NCBI GenBank assembly: GCA_000435515.1
Contig: FR884182.1
Span: 1 to 64,000 of the forward strand
Length of the DNA stretch: 64,000 nt
Source of the DNA: Firmicutes bacterium CAG:582
GTDB lineage: Bacteria > Bacillota_I > Bacilli_A > RF39 > UBA660
Reading direction: 5' to 3'
In this document: positions 16,225 through 26,800 of the stretch, one piece after another
Layout: each line of letters starts with the position of its first letter
Numbering within the stretch: the stretch's first letter is position 1
The notes under the pieces: model-generated
Told to the model about the DNA's origin: nothing
The model's input: the letters and a program-made list of their open reading frames with translations, nothing else
The model's database searches: none
Program-made: the position numbers and the translations under genes

Positions 16225-18729
16225 CTATATTTTGAAATCTTCAATAAATTCCATTTTTTCTTGTTTTTCTTGCTCTTCTGTTTTTACTACTTTCTTTTTA
16301 GAATCATCAAAATACACTTTTTTGATATCAGTAAATACAAAGGCAGAGATAAATTTTTTCTTAGCAATTGATGAGCCAGTTGATGCTAAATCCATTATTG
16401 GAATATCGGTATTTTTAAGCTCTCCAATATCTTCTAACATCGTTAAACCAATTTGATCTTTTGCTTGAGTAATTAAAGCGGAAACAATTTCATAATTGGT
16501 TGTTTTTACTTTCTTAATTACCATACTACCGCGTTTTGCACGAGACAATTGATCAAGTTCATTTAATTTAACACGTTTAGCTGTTTTTTGATTCGTGAAA
16601 ATATCTAAATACTCATCAGTATCATCATATGTTAAACCAGCTACTACTTCGTCATCCTTTAAGTTTATACCTTTTACTCCACTTGATTTTGAACTTGCTA
16701 AAGGAATCTCGGTAGTCTTATATGAAATATAATAACCGGTCTTTGTAACAATCATCGTATTTTCTTTTTCATAGTCAACAAATCTGACTTCATCATCATC
16801 TTTAAGTTTAATGTATGTATATAACTTTGTATATCTACTTACAAATAAATCTTTGATATTCGTACGTTTAACCATTCCGCACTTAGTAATAATTAATAGA
16901 TTATCGTCACTGACATTTTCATTTACAATAAATGAATTTAGTACCGAATCATCTGGAGAAATAGTTACTAAATTAGAAATATGTTTTCCTAAATCTTTCC
17001 ATTTACACCAAGGAATATCATTAACAGGTACATAAATATAATTTCCTTTTTTAGTTAGTATGGCTATTTTGTTAATCGTACTTGTTTCAAAGATATTTAA
17101 TGCATAATCTCCTGGTTTTAAACCTGTTTCATCACCATTTGCTGAAGTGTATGATTTCATTGGCACCTTTTTGATATAACCATCATGAGTTAAAACAACC
17201 ATTACACTTTCTTTGATAATTAAATCTTCTGCAGAAATATTGATTTCCTTAGCAGTTTCTCTAATCTCTGTTTTTCTTGGAACACCATACTCGCGCTTAA
17301 TTTTACGAAGTTCTTCTTTAGCAACTAAAGATAGTTTTTCCTCGCTTGCAAGAATTTCTCTTAAGCCCGCAATTATTTTATTTAAACTTTCTAATTTGTT
17401 TTGTAACTCTAAGATATCCGTATTAGTAAGTTTATATAGTTGTAACATAACAATTTTTTCTGCTTGAGCTTCACTAAAACCAAACTCTTTTACCAAGTTA
17501 GCTTCAGCGTCACCTTTATTCTTACTTGCTCTAATGACTGCTATAACTTCATCTAAAATAGATATTGCTTTAACTAATCCTTCTGTATAATGGACTTCTT
17601 TTAAAGCAACATTTAAATCAAACTCACTTCTTAATTTGATTATTTCTTTTAAATGCGCAATATAAGCATCTATTACACCCACGATACCTAAAAGTTTTGG
17701 ACGACGATTAACAATAGTAACCATGTTATAAGTATAGTTGCATTGACAGTCAGTATTTTTAAGCAAGTAATTCATTACAAGTTCCTTATTAGCACCTGTT
17801 TTTAAATCGATTACAATTCTAACACTAGCATCCTTATCAGATTCATCCCTAACTTCGGCAATACCTTGAATTTTGTTATCGATACGAATATCATCAATTT
17901 TTTTAACAAGTTGTTGTTTATTTACCTCAAAAGGAATTTCACTTATGACAATTTTATCTTTTCCTTTTTCACGGATAAATTCATATTTGCTTGAAATAAC
18001 AACTCTACCTCTACCAGTTTCAAAAGCTTGTCTTATGCCTTCCGTTCCTTCTATTATCCCACCTGTTGGGAAGTCTGGCCCTTTAACTATATCTAAAATA
18101 GTTTCTAGTTTGCAGTTCGGAGAATCAATTCTTTTGATTACTGCATCTATTACTTCACATAAATTATGTGGAGGAATATTTGTTGCATACCCAGCTGATA
18201 TACCATTACTTCCGTTTACTAAAAGATTTGGAAATTTAGCAGGAAGAACTGTAGGTTCCATTAAAGTATCTGAGTAGTTTGGCGCCATCTTAACCGTGTT
18301 TTTGTCAATATCTTTTAAAAGCTCTTCACTTATTTTTGCAAGACGCGCTTCAGTATAACGCATTGCTGCTGGAGGATCACCATCCATAGAACCTTTGTTT
18401 CCTGATATTTCAACTAAAGTGTGATTTTGTTTCCAATCTTGGCTCATACGAACAAGAGCATCATATATTGATGAATCGCCATGTGGATGATATTTACCCA
18501 TAACATTACCAACTGCATTAGCACACTTTTTAAATTGTTTGTCATAAGTATTTTTATCACGATACATAGCAAATATTATTCTTCTTTGAACTGGTTTTAA
18601 TCCGTCTCTTACATCTGGTATAGCCCTGTCTTGAATAATATATTTAGAGTATCTACCAAAGCGTTGTCCCATTATTTCTTCAAGTGCAAACTCATGAATT
18701 TTTCCTATCACTTCTTCTACTTTCTTCAT
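16225..18729 (-). CDS. parC: DNA topoisomerase IV subunit A
   Basis: This is the breakage-reunion subunit of topoisomerase IV, which decatenates chromosomes together with ParE. Counting from the ATG at 18729 (after AGGTGA), the catalytic Tyr is Tyr125 in AAMRYTEARL. The quinolone-determining motif HGDSSIYDA has wild-type-like Ser86 and Asp90. The C-terminal beta-pinwheel repeats are present, but the canonical GyrA box QRRGGKG is not; RAKRGSMVIK stands in its place, which supports ParC over GyrA. Length is 834 aa, normal. parE is not in the window, although it usually precedes parC. Confidence 0.93.
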   Translation of the reverse strand: MKKVEEVIGKIHEFALEEIMGQRFGRYSKYIIQDRAIPDVRDGLKPVQRRIIFAMYRDKNTYDKQFKKCANAVGNVMGKYHPHGDSSIYDALVRMSQDWKQNHTLVEISGNKGSMDGDPPAAMRYTEARLAKISEELLKDIDKNTVKMAPNYSDTLMEPTVLPAKFPNLLVNGSNGISAGYATNIPPHNLCEVIDAVIKRIDSPNCKLETILDIVKGPDFPTGGIIEGTEGIRQAFETGRGRVVISSKYEFIREKGKDKIVISEIPFEVNKQQLVKKIDDIRIDNKIQGIAEVRDESDKDASVRIVIDLKTGANKELVMNYLLKNTDCQCNYTYNMVTIVNRRPKLLGIVGVIDAYIAHLKEIIKLRSEFDLNVALKEVHYTEGLVKAISILDEVIAVIRASKNKGDAEANLVKEFGFSEAQAEKIVMLQLYKLTNTDILELQNKLESLNKIIAGLREILASEEKLSLVAKEELRKIKREYGVPRKTEIRETAKEINISAEDLIIKESVMVVLTHDGYIKKVPMKSYTSANGDETGLKPGDYALNIFETSTINKIAILTKKGNYIYVPVNDIPWCKWKDLGKHISNLVTISPDDSVLNSFIVNENVSDDNLLIITKCGMVKRTNIKDLFVSRYTKLYTYIKLKDDDEVRFVDYEKENTMIVTKTGYYISYKTTEIPLASSKSSGVKGINLKDDEVVAGLTYDDTDEYLDIFTNQKTAKRVKLNELDQLSRAKRGSMVIKKVKTTNYEIVSALITQAKDQIGLTMLEDIGELKNTDIPIMDLASTGSSIAKKKFISAFVFTDIKKVYFDDSKKKVVKTEEQEKQEKMEFIEDFKI

Positions 18730-18763
18730 TTTATTCACCTATCGCTAATTATAACATAAGAAA

Positions 18764-18787
18764 ATAAAAAAATGTCAAATTTTGACA
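18764..18787 (-). terminator. trxA terminator
   Basis: TGTCAAAATTTGACA is a perfect hairpin (18773-18787) followed by seven T on the minus strand. Confidence 0.85.
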
Positions 18788-18798
18788 CTTTTTTGACA

Positions 18799-19089
18799 TT
18801 ACTTATTTATGAAGTTCAATATTTCTTCTTTTGATTGAAGACCTATCATCTTATTTGTTTCACTTCCATCTTTAAATAGAATTAAAGTCGGAATACTCAT
18901 TACGCCAAATTTTTGAGCTAAGTTAGGAAACTCATCCGTGTTAACTTTTAAGATGTCAGCATCTACCGTTTCAAGTATTTCTCCCATAATTTTACATGGG
19001 CCACACCATTCTGCAAAGAAGTCTACTAATACACAACCTTTAGCAGTTAAATCCAAGAAATCTTCTTCATTTTTAAGATATTTTATCAT
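18799..19089 (-). CDS. trxA: Thioredoxin
   Basis: This is a 96-aa thioredoxin-fold disulfide reductase with the active site WCGPC (Trp28 to Cys32) and the cis-proline motif SIPTLILF. The start at 19089 has GAAAGGAA upstream; an earlier in-frame ATG eight codons before lies inside the cvpA reading frame and has no ribosome-binding site. It overlaps the cvpA end by 17 nt and ends in a strong terminator. It is slightly shorter than usual (about 105 aa) at the N-terminus but otherwise intact. Confidence 0.95.
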   Translation of the reverse strand: MIKYLKNEEDFLDLTAKGCVLVDFFAEWCGPCKIMGEILETVDADILKVNTDEFPNLAQKFGVMSIPTLILFKDGSETNKMIGLQSKEEILNFINK

Positions 19090-19810
19090 TTTTATCGTTC
19101 CTTTCTTTTTCACTTAATATTTCATCAAGATTATTAATTTTCAATTTTCCCTTTTCGTTGAGTTTTTTTACGCTTTCTTCACTTATAACATCATATTTTA
19201 AAAGTATTCTTATCGATTCTTCATTACCTTTAGATTTATCGCTTACTCCATCATATTTTAAACACACATCATATATATCCATAATTGAATTATAAACATT
19301 GTTAGTCATTTTAGATATAACTGGTGTTTTAGAAAGAATTGCTGGAGCAACTGTGGATTCTTTAAAGTATGGAGTAAAGAATGGAATAGATGCTAAAACA
19401 AATAAAATGATGAATGTATAGATATAGTACTCCAAAACTTTTAAAAATGCACCTATTAATTTACTTGGTAAAGCTAAAATTATCGTTGCTGATATAAGTT
19501 TATCAATAATTCCAGTAAGTTTAATTATAATTTTTAGGATTGCTGATAAAACAATTAAACATATTATATATGAGATTGCCTCATAAAAAATAATATTTAA
19601 AGCGGCAATTCCTGAAAATATTCCTCCAAATGTATGAAATGGTAAGTTTTCATACATAAGTACACTTAACGGATTCTTTAAGTAATATGCTCCAACAAAA
19701 ACAAATAAAGAACCAACCAACGATACCGCACTTCTTACAAACCCATATTTGAAACCACGATAAATTCCAAATACAAGAATAATTATTATTAATATATCCA
19801 ATATAGACAT
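19073..19810 (-). CDS. cvpA: CvpA family membrane protein
   Basis: This 245-aa protein has four or five N-terminal transmembrane segments in the first about 150 residues, beginning ILDILIIIILVFGIYRGFKY, the typical CvpA entry motif (D-x-x-I-x-x...G-x-x-R-G). The C-terminal third is soluble and lysine-rich. CvpA is named for colicin V production in E. coli; in Firmicutes its role is unclear, with links to envelope stress. It is the first gene of a two-gene operon with trxA. Confidence 0.8.
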   Translation of the reverse strand: MSILDILIIIILVFGIYRGFKYGFVRSAVSLVGSLFVFVGAYYLKNPLSVLMYENLPFHTFGGIFSGIAALNIIFYEAISYIICLIVLSAILKIIIKLTGIIDKLISATIILALPSKLIGAFLKVLEYYIYTFIILFVLASIPFFTPYFKESTVAPAILSKTPVISKMTNNVYNSIMDIYDVCLKYDGVSDKSKGNEESIRILLKYDVISEESVKKLNEKGKLKINNLDEILSEKERNDKNDKIS

Positions 19811-19929
19811 TTTTAATCCCTCACTACTATTATACTTAGAAAATTCTTTAATATTCTAAGTACTTTAATTATAATATAATTTTGTTTAAAAAAGCAATTA
19901 CTTATGATAAAATTTAATCAGGTGATTTC

Positions 19930-20886
19930 ATGAAACAACAAACTATCGTATTTAAAATATCGGATAATTTAAAAAATAAAGTTATAGATTTTTATAAAGA
20001 TCGTGCTCTTCCAAATCATCCACCCTATTCAGTATTTCAAGTTAAAGATTATGACTGTGTAATCACATTATATGAATCAGGGAAATTAATGTTTCAAGGA
20101 ATAGGTGCTGATATTGAAGCAAGTTATTGGATGGAAGAAGAAAGAATCAACAATAATCGTAACTTAGAAAAAGAATTAAAGGATAAGCAAGATAAAAAGG
20201 ATAAAAAAGCTGAAGAACTAAATGATACTCGTTTTAAAAATATTTCAACTATCGGTTCTGATGAAGTTGGAACTGGAGATTATTTTGGACCTATAATTGT
20301 AACAGCATCTTTTGTGGATATAAGTAAAAAATCTTTTCTTTTTGACTTAGGAGTAAGAGATTCAAAAAAAATTACTGATGAAAAAATAATGGCTATCGCA
20401 CCTACTTTAATAAAAGAATTTCCTCACGTTACATATATCTTGACTCCAAGCGATTATAATCGTTTAGGGATTACTAATATGAATAAAGTAAAAGCTATAT
20501 TACATAATAAAGTATTGTTTGCATTAAAAAGCAAAAACTATAACTATGATAAAATTGTAGTTGACCAATTCTGCTTTCCTACTAAATATTATGAGCATAT
20601 TAAGGAAACACCAAGTAAGGTTACAAATATTACATTTACTACTCATGCTGAAGATAAGTGTCTAAGTGTTGCGGTTTCAAGTATTATTTCAAGATATATT
20701 TTTATCAAAGAAATGAAAAAAATGGAAGAGCAACTAAAGATGAAGGTTCCAAAAGGCGCTGGTGATATTGTAGATCAAACAGGTGTGAAGATTGTTAATA
20801 GTTATGGAATAGAAAAATTAAAAGATATTGCAAAATTAAATTTTAAAAATACTGATAAAATTAAAGAGTTCTTACAAATCAAGTAA
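19930..20886 (+). CDS. rnhC: Ribonuclease HIII
   Basis: This enzyme degrades the RNA strand of RNA-DNA hybrids. At 318 aa it has an N-terminal TBP-like substrate-binding domain (about residues 1-80), a lysine-rich linker, and the catalytic domain beginning with IGSDEVGTGDYFGP, the RNase HIII motif with catalytic Asp-Glu; further acidic residues are in VRDSKK and in the AHAEDK-like THAEDKCLSVA. It is one of the few plus-strand genes. Its stop codon lies inside a perfect hairpin shared with convergent holA. Confidence 0.96.
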   Translation: MKQQTIVFKISDNLKNKVIDFYKDRALPNHPPYSVFQVKDYDCVITLYESGKLMFQGIGADIEASYWMEEERINNNRNLEKELKDKQDKKDKKAEELNDTRFKNISTIGSDEVGTGDYFGPIIVTASFVDISKKSFLFDLGVRDSKKITDEKIMAIAPTLIKEFPHVTYILTPSDYNRLGITNMNKVKAILHNKVLFALKSKNYNYDKIVVDQFCFPTKYYEHIKETPSKVTNITFTTHAEDKCLSVAVSSIISRYIFIKEMKKMEEQLKMKVPKGAGDIVDQTGVKIVNSYGIEKLKDIAKLNFKNTDKIKEFLQIK

Positions 20887-20895
20887 GAACTCTTT
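20863..20895. terminator. Bidirectional terminator made from the two gene ends
   Basis: A perfect 13-bp stem (20863-20875 with 20883-20895) and a 7-nt loop. rnhC (stop 20884-20886) and holA (stop 20872-20874) converge here with overlapping ends. The two stop codons lie opposite each other in the stem and base-pair. T-rich sequence follows on both strands. Confidence 0.85.
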
Positions 20896-21801
20896 TAATG
20901 CATAAATTTGGTCATAACCACTTTTTAATTTTAAATCTAGATTGGATAAAGAAACAATTATATCTTTTAATTGATCAAGAGTATAAATTTTTCCATTTCT
21001 TTTTAATACTCCTACTCTTTTTGGATTAGAATATCCAAATAATTTTGCTATTTCTTCATCACTTAAACCATCAACAGAAGCACTCTTTACCATATAAATA
21101 TTGGTAAAACTACTAGCAAGAAGCGCTACTATATTAATTGGTTCACTTCCATTTTTTAATAGAGTATCTAAATATTTAAATCCTAAATTAAAATCTTTAG
21201 CTATTATCGCATTTGAAAAAGCAAATGTTACATCTTCATCATTTTTTTTAGTGTTTGAAGCAACTAAATCATGAGTTATGTTATTGCTTAAATTAGAAAG
21301 TCTTTCAATTTCATTAATAGTTATGTCTATATTATTTAAACTATTCTTATATATTTCCAATAAAGCTTCTCTATTTATACTTATATTCTCTTTTTTAAAA
21401 TAATCAGTTATGTAAGTTACAACATCATCTTCATTGTTACCAGTTAAATCAATAAATTTTACTCCTAAAGAAATCAGATCTTTTACAATTTTTTTAGATT
21501 TTAACACTTCATCATTGATAAAAATTACCATTGTCTTATCATCTAAATTGGATAATACATTTTTTAATTTATTACATTCTTCTTCATATGAAAAATTACC
21601 AGCAAAGTATTTTACGTTTTTAACAATTATACATTTACTCTCAGAAAAAAATCCAAAATGTTGCATGCTTTCTATTACATCATCAATTGAGTCTTCCACT
21701 AAAGAAAAATTTTCAATCTCTTTATAGTCTTTACTAAGTTCTTTTATTTTATCATTTAAAAATGTAAAACTATTTGATTTAATAATGTATTTATTTTCCA
21801 T
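20872..21801 (-). CDS. holA: DNA polymerase III delta subunit
   Basis: This is the wrench subunit of the clamp loader that opens the sliding clamp. It is 309 aa when started at the ATG at 21801, which has AAAGGTGG before it. The longer frame that begins near 21960 is an artefact, because it reads antisense through tRNA-His. The protein shows the HolA pattern: an N-terminal nucleotide-binding-like domain (YIIKSNSFTFLNDKI..., VKNVKYFAG, TMVIFINDEVL) and a C-terminal helical collar. It lacks a functional Walker A, as is normal for delta. Confidence 0.88.
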   Translation of the reverse strand: MENKYIIKSNSFTFLNDKIKELSKDYKEIENFSLVEDSIDDVIESMQHFGFFSESKCIIVKNVKYFAGNFSYEEECNKLKNVLSNLDDKTMVIFINDEVLKSKKIVKDLISLGVKFIDLTGNNEDDVVTYITDYFKKENISINREALLEIYKNSLNNIDITINEIERLSNLSNNITHDLVASNTKKNDEDVTFAFSNAIIAKDFNLGFKYLDTLLKNGSEPINIVALLASSFTNIYMVKSASVDGLSDEEIAKLFGYSNPKRVGVLKRNGKIYTLDQLKDIIVSLSNLDLKLKSGYDQIYALKEFLLDL

Positions 21802-21892
21802 GTGATCCACCTTTAAAATTATAGCATTTAAAATTAATATAATAAAGGACTTGCAATAAGAAAAATTATTTGATAGAATTAGATATGTCAAT

Positions 21893-21969
21893 GGCGAAAT
21901 TGGTGAAGTGGTTAACACGCCGGATTGTGGCTCCGGTATGCGTGGGTTCGATTCCCACATTTCGCCCCA
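21893..21969 (+). tRNA. tRNA-His (anticodon GTG)
   Basis: The cloverleaf is complete. Anticodon GTG sits in the loop closed by CCGGA/TCCGG. The T arm is CGTGGGTTCGATTCCCACA-like. The acceptor stem pairs G1-T7 with A66-C72. A G at position -1 is encoded and pairs with C73, the hallmark of histidine tRNA. CCA is encoded. A terminator follows within 12 nt, so the gene is a single tRNA unit. Confidence 0.97.
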
Positions 21970-21980
21970 TTGAAAAATTA

Positions 21981-22009
21981 AAACTAAGAATTAATTTCTT
22001 AGTTTTTTT
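21981..22009 (+). terminator. tRNA-His terminator
   Basis: A ten-pair stem AAACTAAGAA/TTCTTAGTTT (21981-21990 with 21996-22005) continues into a seven-T run. Confidence 0.85.
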
Positions 22010-22338
22010 CTTGCAAATAATATCGAACGTTTGTTATATTTTTTTATAGGAACATCAGTTGTTGAGTGTCTACCTCCAATATTCATAGAGATGAGGTTCT
22101 TGATATATATGGAAAAGAAAGATTTTTTAGTCTTAAGCTTGATCATTATAATCATTTTGTTAATAGCCTTACTCTTCATCACTTTGAAGTAGTATCACCT
22201 ATAAATAAAAACGACACTATCTGCAAAGATAAGTGTCCAACCATTTTTGGGTAGACATTCAACTTGTGAAAACTGAATGTTCCCTTTTTTTATTGTATGC
22301 AATATCGCATCTCTAAATACATATTACTACATATGACT
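22010..22338. other. Gene-free stretch with two strong hairpins
   Basis: I see no convincing gene here. At 22213-22237 there is a ten-pair hairpin with one bulged A and a GCAA (GNRA) tetraloop. At 22249-22291 an arm GGG...ACATTCA pairs with TGAATGT.CCC and runs into a T tract, a strong plus-strand terminator. The pair could be the 3' part of a small RNA transcribed rightward. The minus strand has a short frame ending at 21991 that reads into the tRNA terminator and resembles nothing I know. A remnant of a mobile element is possible but unproven. Confidence 0.4.
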
Positions 22339-22557
22339 CTATTTTTCAAGAAAATATATAGTTTTACTCTTTAGTGTTTTTGAAATTAATATCTCCGGAA
22401 AAATATCAAAAAATTCATAGTGTGTTAATATAAATTTGAAATCACGATTATCCAACCAATTAGAATTATATTGCTTTTTAACTTCTTCAAAACAACTAGT
22501 CCATGAATGTTATATATTCTCTAATAATATATTTGCCAATTCTTCTATTGTATACAT
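22339..22557 (-). pseudogene. Small gene broken by an in-frame stop
   Basis: From ATG at 22557 (after AGAGGTATTTT) the frame encodes 15 residues beginning MYTIEELANIL, meets TAA at 22510-22512, and then continues in the same frame for another 56 codons (HSWTSCFEEVKKQYN..., ending at 22339). Both parts have protein-like composition, so this looks like a 72-codon gene inactivated by a single ochre mutation. The family is not recognised. Confidence 0.5.
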
Positions 22558-22614
22558 AAAATACCTCTTATTCTATTTAAATTTATTATGTTATATTGTG
22601 TTTATGAAATTTTT

Positions 22615-23715
22615 TTACTCATTTTTAGACCACATTCCATACCATTTTGATCCTTTAACATCATTATAGCCACACCATTCTGTGATTTGATAACCACTGT
22701 CTCCTGAAGTTGTAGCTGACCATCCGATAAATGTATAACCTTCACGAGTGGGTTTCTTAACTTTTGCGCATTCAACACTTTCTTTAAAATGTGGCACAAA
22801 AATAGCGCCATTATTAATGACAATTGTTTGATTATTTTCAAATTTTTTGTTTTTATCACCATTATACATCCAACCATCTGGTTCATAAGTAGTATATGAT
22901 TTATAAGTTTCATATTTAGTATACTGATCAGGGTTCGGATACAGATATAGTACTCCTTTTTCGTTTTTGCTTCTTGACGCATTATTTACAGGAAAAGTGA
23001 AATTTTCTCCTTTGTTCATCCAATAATCTTTATATTCTTTTGCATTCGTTCCATAATATAATCTAACTAAAAAGTCTTTCTTTGCTGTCGTAGTTATTGC
23101 TGATGTTGCTGTTTTAGCAGCGTTTATTTCTTTATTGTTGTTTGTTTTTTTTGACTGGGTTGTTTTAGTATTAATTATTGTTATATTTTTAGTATCTTCA
23201 GTAGTCGTAACTTTGGTAGTCATATTAGAATTTGAAATATCATATTCATTTTTTGATTGGGTAAAGCTTAGGAAAGACCATATTATTAATAACACAACTG
23301 GAATAAATATTCTAAAATACAATTTGCTTTTTTCATTTTCAAATTTTATAAAAAGCAATTTATACATAAATTTAAATAAGCTTAAAGAGAAAACAATTAA
23401 CATTGTTTTGTTTAAAGTACTTATTTCTTCGTTTACAAGAGAATTAAAAATCAAAAATGTTCCAAATACGTATAGTATAAAATCAGCAGCTATTGGTTCA
23501 TCATTATGAGAAGTTGAAGCAGTTTCAGTTTTATGTTTGCTCGAGCATTTTTCACAATAATTTTCTGTTGCTTTTAATTTCGCATAACATTTCGAACATT
23601 CATAGACTACATCTTCTTTAGTGATTTTTAATCTACAATTAGGACAAAATTCTGAAGAAGGATCAAATTTTCGTCCACATGCTCTACATATTGCATATTT
23701 ATTTATATTTTTCAT
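22615..23715 (-). CDS. Zinc-ribbon membrane protein with an InlB-like repeat
   Basis: This 366-aa protein has two N-terminal zinc ribbons (CRACGRKF/CPNCRLK and CSKCYAKL/CEKCSSK, residues about 9-60), then two or three transmembrane segments (about 75-155). A Thr/Asn/Lys-rich linker follows (about 165-215), with an exported C-terminal part carrying one InlB B-repeat-like unit (PTREGYTFIGWSATT...KWYGMWSKNE). It would display a sugar- or host-binding type repeat outside while sensing or scaffolding inside. The Thr-rich linker resembles that of the prepilin fusion at 10.3-12 kb. Confidence 0.75.
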   Translation of the reverse strand: MKNINKYAICRACGRKFDPSSEFCPNCRLKITKEDVVYECSKCYAKLKATENYCEKCSSKHKTETASTSHNDEPIAADFILYVFGTFLIFNSLVNEEISTLNKTMLIVFSLSLFKFMYKLLFIKFENEKSKLYFRIFIPVVLLIIWSFLSFTQSKNEYDISNSNMTTKVTTTEDTKNITIINTKTTQSKKTNNNKEINAAKTATSAITTTAKKDFLVRLYYGTNAKEYKDYWMNKGENFTFPVNNASRSKNEKGVLYLYPNPDQYTKYETYKSYTTYEPDGWMYNGDKNKKFENNQTIVINNGAIFVPHFKESVECAKVKKPTREGYTFIGWSATTSGDSGYQITEWCGYNDVKGSKWYGMWSKNE

Positions 23716-23763
23716 TATATTATCATTCCTCTACATTTTTATTATAACATGTTAAATTTAAAT

Positions 23764-23794
23764 AAAAAAGAAAGCAAGAAAGTTATCTTGCTTT
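23764..23794 (-). terminator. Helicase-nuclease gene terminator
   Basis: A nine-pair stem AAAGCAAGA/TCTTGCTTT (23771-23779 with 23786-23794) is followed by a T-rich tract on the minus strand. Confidence 0.75.
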
Positions 23795-23848
23795 AATCAT
23801 AATCTAAATCTTATCTTTCTATAAATTTCTTATAAATAATCGATTTTT

Positions 23849-26800
23849 TCAATTTTCATTGTGACTAATGTGATTTTCTAAAAATTCATTCAATTCTTTA
23901 ATGATTTTATCAACTATTTTTTCTTTTTCATAATAAAATTCTGAGGCTCGTACCCTTATAAATTTCCATCCACATCTTTCTAGTACTGTTTGCCTTTCCA
24001 GGTCACTCTCTAACTGTTCTAGCCCATGATATGTGTCTCCATCACATTCAATAACGATTTTTTGATTAAAATTATTTTCTACAACAAAGTCTAGTCTATA
24101 CTTGCCTACTTTAAATTGAGGGATTAATTTAAATCCTTTACTATCCAATAAATAATATATATCTCTTTCAAAATTAGATTCAAATAGTTTTTCAGCTTCT
24201 TGTTGTTTTTCGTCGTTATATGTCATGCAATATTTTAGTAATTTATATCTATTGCATATTGGATTTAATTCTTCTAACTTAACAGAATGTACTAAAATCA
24301 TTTGCTCTTTAGCTCGAGAAGCAGCAACATTAAATGATCTATTGAATTCTTCTGTATTCATTGCTTTAAAATTGTACTTTTCACCATTGCTTGTTATTGG
24401 AGCTATAAGCATGCTTAAGATTATTACATCCCTTTCATCTCCTTGAAAATCATATGTATTACCAATTTTAATCTTACGCTCTTTTATAATCGAACTATAC
24501 TCAATTCCAATCAATGAATCTAGTTTTTGAATATGTTTTGAACTATTTTGTAAAGAAATGATGCCTATTGTTTTATTATCATATTGATGATCATGAAGTA
24601 TTTCTCCAATTAAGGAAACAATTCGATTGATTTCTGCATCATTATAATATTGGGACCCACTTTTGGTTACGTATGCATTCGGAACATATTTCACCAATAT
24701 TGGTTTTTCAATTGTTTCATTTATTCCCCTAACTTTCAAAGGATTAATTTGCATATTATAAAACTCTTTATTTGAATAATGTATAATTTCAGGTAAACAC
24801 CTAAAGTGTTCAGTAAGAGTAACTTTTTTGTTTAAACAAATCATTTGAACAAAATCATAAATACTAGTATCTTTAGATATTTGATATTTCCAAGAACTAT
24901 TTTTTAAATGCTTGAAGATTAAATCATTAATGTCATCAACATTTTGAAAAGCGTTTGTTGGACTGATTTGTTTATCGTCTCCGACTATAATAATCTTTTT
25001 TGCGCGTGTTAAAGCGCTTATTGAAAATACTGATGATTGGGAACTTTCGTCCATAATTAATACATCAAATATCGGTTCATTGTCAAAAGGATACTGCTCA
25101 ATCAACCTGTCTATAGGCATAATCCAAACTGGAATAGCATTTTTTGCAATAGACATTTCTTCACGCATTTGTCTTAGAAGTATTTGAGCGTTCTTTCCAG
25201 TTCCTGCCCCTCGCTTTTTCTTTAATTGCATCCATTTACTTAAACTATTACTTATAGCTGGCGTCATTTTCTTACTTTGGTAATACCAACCTTGTGTTAC
25301 AACCAATTGTTTAATCAATTCCTTTTCTTTTCTTATCAATTTTTCTCTTGTTGAATATAACTCTGGCAAAACAGATTCAGCGGATTCTAATGCTTTATAG
25401 AATTTATGAATGTAATGATACTTCAGAATATCAACAGTATTCTTTTTTAAAAATATTTTTTCCTCGTTTGTATAATTATATATATAATCATTTATCAAGT
25501 TACTTTTATCATTCATGAACTGACCAAATATACTTTTTAAGGAATTATAGCTATTAATAATATTAATTTCTTTTATCAATTTGTTTTTAGAATCAATCAA
25601 TTCAATCTCGTTATTAGACTCGATTGCACTAATTACATTAGATAAATTTTGTAAATTATAATCTTTATAGTAAGCTCGTAAATCATTTGCATATGAAGAA
25701 GTTTTATTATTATTTATATTAATTTCTAAATAATAATTCATATCTGAAATGATATTATTTATTTCCTCTTCAGATTTGTTTATATAATCAATTTCAAATA
25801 AATTTCTATTGACTAAAGTATCAAATATTTTGTCTATGCTTGTACATATTTTTTTGAAATCTAAAATTGTATTTAATAACTCTACAACTTTATTTTTATA
25901 TTTTCCAAATTGTTTTTTATCGATGTTCAAGCAACTAAATAAATCAATATTTAATACTTTTGATAAGTCGCTTTCTAATTCATCTACAAACGTTTGATAG
26001 TACAACCTTTGTGCTGCTATTGTGACCTTTTCTTTAGTTACATTGTCTTTTGAAAGTTGTAGACCGTTTATAGTTAAACCTTGTAACTTCTTTAAATACT
26101 TTTTTAATTTCATTTTGTCAAATAATTTAATTGTTTCACTGCCATCATATAGATCTATAATAAGTTTTAAATTTTTGTGATATTCGTCACATTTTTCTTC
26201 TTGATATTTAATATCATATTCAATCATTTTTTCTTCAACATTAAAAATAAATTCTTGTTGATTTAGTATTTTATCTCTTATATCAGCAATATTTTTGTTA
26301 AATACTACATAGTCTGAATTTTCATATAAAGTTTTTTTGTCAAAAACTTTATATAAAGTAGACAGTCTGTTTATATCTTGTTCTAATCTACTTAAAGTAT
26401 CGCTGCTAATATTTTCTTGTTTAATGCATTTTATTAATTGAGGATATTTTGGCAAATAATTTTTAAATTTAATATTCTCATTTATCGCCAACTCATATTT
26501 GTTTGTTTCTAAAGATTCATAAATGGGAACACATCCATTTAAAGCATATTTATTATCTCTTATTTCATCACAAATATTATCTAGTTTAGCAAAAAAGTCA
26601 TCTAAGTATACATAGTTATAATTTTCTACATCATTTAAAGAAATTACATCATATTGTTTATTATTATTTAACCAAACCGCTATATCCATGAGACTCATTT
26701 TATTATCTCCAGCAAAATCCATCAGTTCATTCAACTCTGCACGATGAGATACAGTATCTTTAGCCATTAAATTGATTATTTCATGTTGATTCTGTTGCTT

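Noticed and set aside
21802..21960. 53-codon N-terminal extension of holA
   Set aside because: It is the antisense of tRNA-His; the ATG at 21801 has a proper ribosome-binding site.
22010..22260. Insertion sequence remnant
   Set aside because: No transposase motif, terminal inverted repeat or target duplication could be demonstrated; kept only as a hairpin region.
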